This document shows, piece after piece, positions 1 to 5,548 of a stretch of 20,067 nucleotides of DNA; the first letter of the stretch is position 1; every line of letters starts with the position of its first letter. This DNA comes from an uncultured Desulfobacterales bacterium. GTDB taxonomy: Bacteria > Desulfobacterota > Desulfobacteria > Desulfobacterales > JAFDCJ01. The notes beneath the pieces are model-generated. The model was not told the origin of the DNA. It did no database searches and saw only the letters and a program-made list of their open reading frames with translations. The DNA lies in assembly GCA_945787595.1 (NCBI GenBank), contig CALZJV010000139.1, positions 1 through 20,067 on the forward strand, in the 5' to 3' direction. A program made the position numbers and the translations under genes.

Positions 1-29
1 CGCATCGCGCAGCCTTTTTGAAAGGTGCT

Positions 30-122
30 ACGTTTGCCCGGCAGCCCTGCTGCCGTATCCTGTATTTTTCGGGGTTTAGGCCAGCGGCTTTGCGTCCCGT
101 CCTTTCAGACGGTTTGCCTTTA
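30..122 (-). ncRNA. Cyclic di-GMP-I (GEMM-I) riboswitch aptamer
   Basis: Read on the minus strand, this stretch has the conserved blocks of the GEMM-I aptamer in order: GGCAAACC (118-111), a P1b hairpin with stem CCGUC/GACGG (112-97), GGGACGCAAAGCC (98-86), GGCCUAAACC (82-73), and a second hairpin with stem GGCAGC/GCUGCC (54-40). The GAAA-containing loop and its CCUAAAC receptor region are both present. Family knowledge: this RNA binds cyclic di-GMP and controls motility, pilus, surface or signalling genes in Deltaproteobacteria. The regulated gene lies to the left, outside the window. Downstream of the aptamer (29-11) a CCUUU/AAAGG hairpin could be part of the expression platform, but no U-tract follows within the window. 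Confidence 0.9.
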
Positions 123-166
123 TCAAGCTTCCTATTTGGAAACTAAAATTTGCTTCCTTGATGTTT

Positions 167-182
167 AGCAAATTGAATGCCA
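167..182 (-). promoter_or_regulatory. Sigma-54-like (-24/-12) promoter of the riboswitch transcript
   Basis: On the minus strand TGGCA (182-178) and TTGCT (171-167) have exactly the spacing of the sigma-54 consensus TGGCACG-N4-TTGCW; only the two bases after TGGCA differ. The predicted transcription start is near 156, about 35 bases upstream of the riboswitch aptamer, which is sensible for a leader RNA. Spacing and match are seen directly; that it is used is inference. Confidence 0.6.
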
Positions 183-351
183 AAGAAAAAATATTTTATT
201 CTTTGTATAACATATTAAAATAATGACAAATTATAATTACGACAGTTTTACGCAATGCCGACTGTATCTTTTTTTTCATAGTTTGAGAGATTTAAATTAC
301 GAAATGGTAATCAGAAGTTCGATAGCAAATTGAACGCAAAAGGAGAGGTAA

Positions 352-519
352 ATGAGGCAACACATTTCGACCGGACCTATTGGTCTTAAAGCCGCTTTAG
401 ACGAAACAACAATAGGGCTTGAATTTTTACCAGTACCAGGAGAATCGATGGTGATTATAAAGATTGCAGCGGTATTGAATATAAAATCGAGGTGCCGGCT
501 GGGATGTTATCAGCTGTGA
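352..519 (+). CDS. Small unrecognised ORF, possibly frameshifted
   Basis: A 55-codon ORF starts at ATG 352 with a good Shine-Dalgarno (AGGAG at 341-345, 6 bases before the ATG). I do not recognise the product. From about position 447 the third frame becomes the more protein-like one and runs to a stop at 540-542, with residues reading DGDYKDCSGIEYKIEVPAG. This suggests that one small protein of about 63 residues has been split by an indel near 444-450, or that the ORF is a decaying remnant. No membrane segment or known motif is visible. It is isolated between the riboswitch region and the convergent glycosyltransferase gene. Confidence 0.35.
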   Translation: MRQHISTGPIGLKAALDETTIGLEFLPVPGESMVIIKIAAVLNIKSRCRLGCYQL

Positions 520-599
520 ATCAAAATGAGATCAAAATTTAAGTCTATAGGAGTCTAATTGAGAGTAACTTTTCAATACCCCATGATAGAGCCGAGCGC

Positions 600-1949
600 T
601 CATTGGTGATCATCTGTCAGCTGACAGCCGGTGCAATCTGAAATAAGATTTTTTAATTTATTGTGCAGAACCGAGTAGGAATAGTATTTTTGAGCTGTTT
701 CGAAATTATGCTTTACCATTTTTCTGCGAAGTTCGGGATCGGTTAATACTTTTCTGGTTCTATGCACCGTTTCATTTGAGACATAACCATCCATCTCAAT
801 TACTGAAAAACCTTTGGGCTTGATATCCATTGTATAGATCGAATAAGTGTTTACCATAATCGGTCTGCAAAAATAGATGGCTTCCAGGAATGCATTGCCA
901 AATCCTTCAAAAGTTGAGGGATATGTGACCAGGTCGGCATGGGGATAGACGTCTTCCAACTTGTAGATCTTCCTTCCGCTCTCGGTCAGGCCCCTTTCTT
1001 CATTGATAATGCTTGATACAAAATAAGTGTCGACTTTCATCAGTTTTGAATATTCTCTCACCCGACGTTCGTAATCATACCCTTCATCTCCGGAGGCATG
1101 CGAGATGATTAGCTTGGCTTTCATCCCCAGTCGGTGCACCAGTTCAATCGCATGTTCGATTCCTTTTCGCTTAACAACTCGCGTGGGCTGAAGAATTAGC
1201 AGTACATCATCTGCTACGCCTAAAGCCTGACGCACATCCGAAGAATAATCATCTGCTGCCCCAACCCCACTTTGGGAATCCAATCCGCAAGATTCAAAAC
1301 CACCGGGCATCGGGGGTGGATTTTCAAAATCCATAACATTAGGAATAATGGTTGGTGAAATACCGGTACGAAGACTCAACTGATTATCCGCTGATGAGTT
1401 GATTACCACATGCTGGATAGTCGGCAGGTGCGGCGGAAATGCCATGTTAAGATATTCCCAGACGGCGTTGATAATAAAATGTTGGCGTTCCCAGAAAAAA
1501 TCGTGATGATGGGCGATGGTAGGCATTCCGGTTTCGGAAATCACCTCGGTAAGTGCAATGCCCAGGGGCAGGTTCAAGGGAATCGTTAGAGCGTTTTCCG
1601 GAACTAACAAATCGATTTCAAATTTTTCAATGAATCTGTAAAGGTGATCCTTTAGCTTTCGTTTAAGCGCATTGATTTTTTGGGTAACAACTCGTCCCCT
1701 TATACGGGCGCCAAAGCATTTTCGAAAGACTTCATTGATATCCGGGTGCTGGAAATGGGCTTCCCTGAAAAGATATGAATATTCTGCCGGTCGATCAAGC
1801 TCACCGGCGAAATAATAACAGGAGAAGCCAACCCTTTCAAAAACATCGGCCCATTTGGCTGTTTCCAGCGAGACCCCGTCCGTTCCTGCAAAACGCGTAG
1901 ATATAAAACCGACATTATGGTTTCTTTTACAAAACGAACAATATGCCAT
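600..1949 (-). CDS. GT4-like (GT-B fold) glycosyltransferase
   Basis: A 449-residue cytosolic glycosyltransferase that probably transfers a sugar from a nucleotide-activated donor; donor and acceptor cannot be told from the sequence. The N-terminal Rossmann half contains a glycine-containing loop (STRFAGTDGVSLE, about 17-29) and a striking HHHDFFWERQ patch (147-156). The C-terminal half has the donor-phosphate residues R257 and K262 (TRVVKRKGIEHA) and the family E-x7-E motif at E348-E356 (EGFGNAFLE). The start at 1949 is supported by a strong AGGAGG (1963-1958) 8 bases upstream, which lies across the stop codon of tag. The spacing to tag is 3 bases, so the two are very likely co-transcribed. 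The extreme N-terminus carries an unusual CSFC. Distant resemblance to mannosylglucosyl-phosphoglycerate synthase-type enzymes is possible but unproven. Confidence 0.8.
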   Translation of the reverse strand: MAYCSFCKRNHNVGFISTRFAGTDGVSLETAKWADVFERVGFSCYYFAGELDRPAEYSYLFREAHFQHPDINEVFRKCFGARIRGRVVTQKINALKRKLKDHLYRFIEKFEIDLLVPENALTIPLNLPLGIALTEVISETGMPTIAHHHDFFWERQHFIINAVWEYLNMAFPPHLPTIQHVVINSSADNQLSLRTGISPTIIPNVMDFENPPPMPGGFESCGLDSQSGVGAADDYSSDVRQALGVADDVLLILQPTRVVKRKGIEHAIELVHRLGMKAKLIISHASGDEGYDYERRVREYSKLMKVDTYFVSSIINEERGLTESGRKIYKLEDVYPHADLVTYPSTFEGFGNAFLEAIYFCRPIMVNTYSIYTMDIKPKGFSVIEMDGYVSNETVHRTRKVLTDPELRRKMVKHNFETAQKYYSYSVLHNKLKNLISDCTGCQLTDDHQ

Positions 1950-1952
1950 TTC

Positions 1953-2513
1953 TCAAACCTCCTGATAACGAAAACAGCCGACAACATGATCGTTTACCAG
2001 ACCTGTAGCCTGCATGAACGCATAGCAAATAGTGGGGCCGACAAATTTAAACCCGCGCGCTTTAAGATCCGCACTCATAGCCGCAGACTCCGGTGTATGA
2101 GCAGGTATTTCCTCCAGGGTTTCCCACTTGTTTTTTATAGTTTGGCCTCTGACAAACCGCCAGATGTAGTTGTCAAAGCTGCCGAATTCTTCTTGAACAG
2201 CCAGAAATGATATGGCATTTTGAATGGCCGCATTGATTTTGAGCTTGTTGCGAACGATTCCCACATTTGAAAGAAGCGCACTGACTTTGCCAGAATCATA
2301 TCCGGCAATGTTGTGAGGGTCAAAATCATCGAAGGCCTTTCTGTAGTTTTGTCGTTTCTTCAAAATTGTAAACCAGCTCAAACCCGCCTGAGCGCCTTCT
2401 AAGATAAGAAACTCAAACAATCTGCGGTCATCGTGCAATGGCACTCCCCACTCCTTATCGTGGTACTTTATGTAGAGCGGATCGGCTGCCGACCAGCTGC
2501 ATCTGGATTTCAA
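1953..2513 (-). CDS. tag: DNA-3-methyladenine glycosylase I
   Basis: A 186-residue base-excision repair enzyme that removes 3-methyladenine from alkylated DNA. Family landmarks are all visible: C5 and H18 near the N-terminus (WSAADPLYIKYHDKEWG), H176 and C180 near the C-terminus (NDHVVGCFR), which together form the Tag zinc site, and E39 in the LEGAQAGLSW segment (E38 in E. coli). Length matches the family (about 187). The start must be the TTG at 2513: an in-frame TGA lies directly upstream, and the TTG is preceded 7 bases away by GGGGG (2525-2521), which directly abuts the stop codon of the upstream PilZ gene. The nearby ATG at 2520 is in another frame. Middle gene of a three-gene operon. 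Confidence 0.95.
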   Translation of the reverse strand: MKSRCSWSAADPLYIKYHDKEWGVPLHDDRRLFEFLILEGAQAGLSWFTILKKRQNYRKAFDDFDPHNIAGYDSGKVSALLSNVGIVRNKLKINAAIQNAISFLAVQEEFGSFDNYIWRFVRGQTIKNKWETLEEIPAHTPESAAMSADLKARGFKFVGPTICYAFMQATGLVNDHVVGCFRYQEV

Positions 2514-2525
2514 TCAACATCCCCC

Positions 2526-3002
2526 TTAATTGAAAAGATAAAATCCTAAAGCCTTATCGACTCCCTCCGTAGGAGCAAATTCAGTTCCGATAATCGTACG
2601 GTTAATGTTTCGGATGATAACTTTCTTTACTATGAAGGCTTTTTGAGTATCGTCAGTATGAAATTCTACCTGAATGACGTCTCCGACATGGCAGTCGTTA
2701 TCAGCATCAATCTGAAGTTTCATGCCGATTGTGGACAAATCCTTGACAATCATCAATCCACCGCCCATCTGCTTGCCGTCGACAAAGCGACTGTAGGATC
2801 CGGGCAGGTTCGTTTCTTTACGGTATCTTTTTCGTTTTTCCAAAATGGAGACATAGGCATAACCGCATGGGCACCTGACACTCACCTTGACAATTTTATC
2901 GAGATCGGCAAATTTTGAAACATTTGTCGTCTTCGATTTCTGGCACTTCGGACAAACAAAGGTGGCCATCTTTGTGCCGGTTATATAAACTTTTTCAGTC
3001 AT
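2526..3002 (-). CDS. PilZ domain protein with N-terminal zinc ribbon
   Basis: A 158-residue cytosolic protein and probable c-di-GMP receptor. Residues 17-46 hold two cysteine pairs (CPKC at 17-20, CPC at 44-46), a zinc-ribbon-like module. The PilZ domain follows with the RxxxR motif R57-R61 (RKRYR) and the D/NxSxxG motif D88-S90-G93 (DLSTIG). Both motifs needed for c-di-GMP binding are intact. Start ATG 3002 has a modest Shine-Dalgarno (GAGGGA) about 6 bases upstream. It is first in the operon with tag and the glycosyltransferase, so c-di-GMP could influence the glycosyltransferase product (inference). Its stop abuts the ribosome-binding site of tag. Confidence 0.85.
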   Translation of the reverse strand: MTEKVYITGTKMATFVCPKCQKSKTTNVSKFADLDKIVKVSVRCPCGYAYVSILEKRKRYRKETNLPGSYSRFVDGKQMGGGLMIVKDLSTIGMKLQIDADNDCHVGDVIQVEFHTDDTQKAFIVKKVIIRNINRTIIGTEFAPTEGVDKALGFYLFN

Positions 3003-3050
3003 ATCGCTTCCCTCAACCGTACTTAGGGTTTTCGAAGAAATAATTTAACA

Positions 3051-3080
3051 ATTTTAGGCGTTGAGGCGCACTTCTGGCAA
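3051..3080 (-). promoter_or_regulatory. Candidate sigma-70 promoter of the PilZ-tag-glycosyltransferase operon
   Basis: Minus-strand TTGCCA (3080-3075), an 18-base spacer and TAAAAT (3056-3051) give a plausible -35/-10 pair about 50 bases upstream of the PilZ start. It lies inside a GC-rich intergenic block that may itself be a dispersed repeat, so the call is tentative. Confidence 0.35.
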
Positions 3081-3221
3081 GGCGCGAAAACGCGGGATTA
3101 TCTGGATATTCCAAGCTTTCGCAACGCAGCCGGGCAGGATGTATCGGCGTATAAAGTGTAAAGTTATTTTTAAGAGAGCCTTAAGGTAATAAGTTTTTTT
3201 ATCACGAAAGGCTTTTTTTTT
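3057..3221. other. GC-rich structured intergenic block ending in a T-tract hairpin
   Basis: Within the 432-base gap between the PilZ and HU genes this block has no ORF but has structure: a perfect CGCG-AAAA-CGCG hairpin near 3098-3109, further partial inverted matches to 3170, and at 3177-3221 an AGCCTT/AAGGCT pair (3177-3182, 3208-3213) followed by about nine T on the plus strand. The last part resembles a rightward intrinsic terminator, yet no gene on the plus strand precedes it. It could be a dispersed repeat or a small RNA with its terminator. The remaining 3222-3350 is AT-rich with nothing recognisable. Confidence 0.35.
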
Positions 3222-3350
3222 AAACAGGATTTTCGCATTAATATAGGGCGCTGAGACAAAATCACACCATGAACCTTGGGAGAATGTCTAAAATTAAAGC
3301 CTTTTCAATGATTTCTTCTTGTAAAACCCTGAAAAACAAGCATTCATTTA

Positions 3351-3379
3351 TTGACTTTCAAGGATTTTTGCGTTAGATT
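3351..3379 (+). promoter_or_regulatory. Sigma-70-like promoter of the HU gene
   Basis: TTGACT (3351-3356), a 17-base spacer and TAGATT (3374-3379) lie 55 bases before the HU start codon. Start of transcription would be near 3386. Confidence 0.65.
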
Positions 3380-3434
3380 TACTACAACAAAGCTTTTATA
3401 GCTTTACTTTTAAATTCAAAAGAAGGAGACAGAA

Positions 3435-3707
3435 ATGACAAAAGCAGAATTAATTGAAAAAATGGCAAAAGACGCTAACGTTTCCAAAGTGGCGGCCGGC
3501 GCGGTTCTAGACTCGTTCATGACCTCCGTTACCAAGGCCCTGAAAAAGAAAGACGGAAAAGTAACGCTGGTTGGATTCGGAACCTTTATGAAGAAGCGTC
3601 AAAAAGCACGCAAAGGCCGCAATCCTCAAACAGGCGAACCGATTAAAATCAAGGCCAGAAATGTGGTAAAATTCAAAGCAGGCAAAAAACTCAAGGAATC
3701 CGTTTAA
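3435..3707 (+). CDS. hup: HU-family DNA-binding protein
   Basis: A 90-residue nucleoid protein that binds and bends DNA as a dimer. The whole length matches the HU/IHF fold: N-terminal helices (MTKAELIEKMAKDANVSK), the GFGTF turn at about 48-52, and the DNA-binding arm signature with GRNPQTGEPIKI at 62-73, followed by VKFKAGKKLK. ATG 3435 has a strong Shine-Dalgarno (AAGGAGA). It is monocistronic: its own promoter lies at 3351-3379 and a strong intrinsic terminator at 3729-3770. HU rather than IHF is favoured by the canonical arm sequence, but paralogue identity cannot be settled. Confidence 0.96.
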   Translation: MTKAELIEKMAKDANVSKVAAGAVLDSFMTSVTKALKKKDGKVTLVGFGTFMKKRQKARKGRNPQTGEPIKIKARNVVKFKAGKKLKESV

Positions 3708-3728
3708 TTTAGCGCAAGTTCTAAAAAG

Positions 3729-3770
3729 AGGCAGTTTTTCAGCTATAGGCTGAAGGCTGCCTTTTTTTTT
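3729..3770 (+). terminator. Intrinsic terminator of the HU gene
   Basis: AGGCAG (3729-3734) pairs with CTGCCT (3756-3761), with an inner TTCAGC/GGCTGAA stem, followed by about ten T. This closes the HU transcript 22 bases after its stop. Confidence 0.9.
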
Positions 3771-3897
3771 CACCTTCTCACTGTTAACTATGCCGCCGAT
3801 CGGATAATCAAATGTGAAAGAAAAAAGAAGCTTGATTTCCGACCTTTGGGCATTAGTTTAAAAGTAGACTCAAGCATTTTGATTGGAGACGCATCCG

Positions 3898-4212
3898 ATG
3901 AGTGGTGATATACCGGATCGGCAGGAAGAATTTATTTCCGAAATTGATGAAGAAATTACCGAACCTCCCGATTACAAGGTTTTACTGCACAATGATGACT
4001 TCACGACAAAGGCGTTTGTAGTGGAAATCCTTATGGTGGTCTTCAACAAATCGCCGGAAGAAGCCACTCACCTGATGTGGTATGTTCATAAAAACAACAT
4101 CGGGGTATGCGGCATTTACCCTTTAGAAATGGCTGAAACGAAAATTGACCAAGGAACGACTCTGGCCCGGGAAAATGGATTTCCCTTAAAATTGACATTG
4201 GAAAAAGAATAG
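3898..4212 (+). CDS. clpS: ATP-dependent Clp protease adaptor ClpS
   Basis: A 104-residue adaptor that delivers N-degron substrates to the ClpA or ClpC unfoldase. The core matches the family: YKVLLHNDD at about 27-35 (the N-D pair recognises the substrate amino group), VHKNNIGVCGIYPLEMAETK at 63-82, and a PLKLTLEKE C-terminus. The first 25 residues are an acidic flexible tail, as is usual. Start choice: ATG 3898 has GGAG (3885-3888) 9 bases upstream, whereas a TTG at 3883 would add five residues and put that site inside the coding region. clpA does not follow; instead a small unknown gene begins 14 bases later. Confidence 0.93.
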   Translation: MSGDIPDRQEEFISEIDEEITEPPDYKVLLHNDDFTTKAFVVEILMVVFNKSPEEATHLMWYVHKNNIGVCGIYPLEMAETKIDQGTTLARENGFPLKLTLEKE

Positions 4213-4226
4213 GGGAAACCGCAATT

Positions 4227-4511
4227 ATGCAGGACTTGATGAAAAATGATATCCTGACGAAAGTAGCTAGATATAATCTGATTCGAAACCAAAGAATGAT
4301 TTACATTGATGTTCATGAAACCCTGGCCGGTGATCTGGCGGACAAATTTGTAGCGGTTCCAAACCTTATCAATATCATTGCCAGGCAGGAATTTCAAGGA
4401 GTAGGAGCAACCGAATCGGAAGCTTTGAACGACTGCCTGTCCAAAATAAAAAATTATAACGTTGAAGACCTATTCCCGACATCTGATCCAACAACGCCGG
4501 CGAAAACGTAA
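4227..4511 (+). CDS. Small hypothetical protein, co-transcribed with clpS
   Basis: A 94-residue soluble protein that I do not recognise. It starts 14 bases after the clpS stop with GGGGAAA upstream, so it is probably translated from the same message. The first half is predicted mixed alpha/beta (YNLIRNQRMIYIDVHETLAG), the middle reads FVAVPNLINIIARQEF, and the segment GVGATESEALNDCLSKIKN loosely resembles the helix of HicB-like folds. The C-terminus is proline/threonine-rich and probably disordered. No cysteine pair, signal peptide or membrane segment is seen. It could be a partner or target of the Clp system, but this rests only on position. Confidence 0.75.
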   Translation: MQDLMKNDILTKVARYNLIRNQRMIYIDVHETLAGDLADKFVAVPNLINIIARQEFQGVGATESEALNDCLSKIKNYNVEDLFPTSDPTTPAKT

Positions 4512-4563
4512 CTGAGTGGTTCAAATGCGGATGGCATTGGGCCATTAGGGCAGAAGCTACAAT

Positions 4564-4791
4564 GATTGAAGATTGTCGATTGAAGATTGAATATTTAAGG
4601 TCCGCCTTCGCGGATTAATTTCAAAAAGAACCATCGGCGAACCCCTCTCTGCAAGACGCGGGGTATCATCCAGTGAGAAAGTAATTTTATCGTAGCAGGC
4701 TGCACGGAACTATACCCGAATAGAGCTTAAATTGACGGAGCGAAGCGACTTCCACAAATCTTCATTCTTCAATCTTCAATCTTCAATACTC
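4564..4791. repeat. Inverted pair of 7-base tandem arrays (GATTGAA family)
   Basis: The left arm (4564-4598) is five successive 7-base units of consensus GATTGAA. The right arm (4757-4791) is five units of the complementary consensus AATCTTC. The arms flank about 160 bases with no ORF that contain the palindrome TCCGCCTTCGCGGA (4601-4614) and the 16-mer GACGGAGCGAAGCGAC (4734-4749), which recurs inverted at 10494-10509. Arms could pair into a stem of about 35 bp. This accounts for most of the 317-base gap after the small gene at 4227. Confidence 0.85.
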
Positions 4792-4828
4792 AGGCGGATC
4801 CGGGGTAGGTATTTTTTTGGATGCCTGT

Positions 4829-5290
4829 CTAATTCAGGCCTGATCGGGGTATTACTTTGCCGTTTAGGATTTTTATAATTTTAGGGCGGTAGTCATTTTT
4901 TTTCGCCAGTTTGTTCGCCGTTGTTTTGATAATCAGCAGCGCCACGAAAAAAAAAGTAAAGCCCATGATTGCCGAGAATCCGGAAGGATTGAAATCGAAT
5001 TTAGGGGCTATCTCCTGACCAATGGCCGCGCCGACGATCAGAAGTAGTATCGGGAACACATAGAGCAAGAAGGATGCCTTTAACAGCGAGGAGGTTTTAA
5101 AACTCAGGACAATCCGATCTCCCAACTTGGCGCCGGCCTCATTGATGGCTTTTACCTCCATCTCATTGTCGCCACCCATAGTGTTACAGGATCCCCTGGC
5201 CGAACATCCCGCACAATTGCCGGATTTAAAGGTTTTTACCCATGCCGTCCTGGAATCGGTTTTAATAACGATGCCCTGTTCCGTTGCCAT
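4829..5290 (-). CDS. RseC/MucC-family inner-membrane protein
   Basis: A 153-residue protein of the SoxR-reducing-system RseC family. The N-terminal soluble part has the family cysteine cluster C26-x2-C29-x5-C35 (CAGCSARGSC), probably an Fe-S or redox site. Two membrane helices follow at about 68-90 (LLKASFLLYVFPILLLIVG) and 104-124, and the C-terminus is basic. Family knowledge: in E. coli RseC works with the RsxABCDGE (Rnf-type) complex to keep SoxR reduced. Here it lies 258 bases downstream, on the same strand, of an RnfB-like fusion gene, which fits that link. The Shine-Dalgarno upstream of ATG 5290 is weak. Confidence 0.8.
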   Translation of the reverse strand: MATEQGIVIKTDSRTAWVKTFKSGNCAGCSARGSCNTMGGDNEMEVKAINEAGAKLGDRIVLSFKTSSLLKASFLLYVFPILLLIVGAAIGQEIAPKFDFNPSGFSAIMGFTFFFVALLIIKTTANKLAKKNDYRPKIIKILNGKVIPRSGLN

Positions 5291-5548
5291 AGAAAGATCT
5301 CGTAAAGGGTTGAATAGTTAATCTGACCAAAGCTTATCCCAAGTCGCGCGAGTTATTGCGAAGAGATATGCTGAGATACTGATGCATAAGGATTTGCGAA
5401 AACCACCCCGGTGGAATATCATTTATTTTCCCCAGGGCAGGCATACTCACGGATATATCGCGGATTTTCGCGAATTCTTTATGCGCAAAACATCGGTGCA
5501 GATCGGAAAAAAATAGCTCAAAATAGGTTGAAACAAAGCGAAGATTGA

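Noticed and set aside
3883..3897. TTG start for clpS
   Set aside because: It would swallow the GGAG site that is properly spaced for ATG 3898, and ClpS proteins do not need the extra residues.
4564..4791. CRISPR array
   Set aside because: Units are 7 bases and contiguous; there are no 25-40 base repeats with unique spacers and no cas genes.
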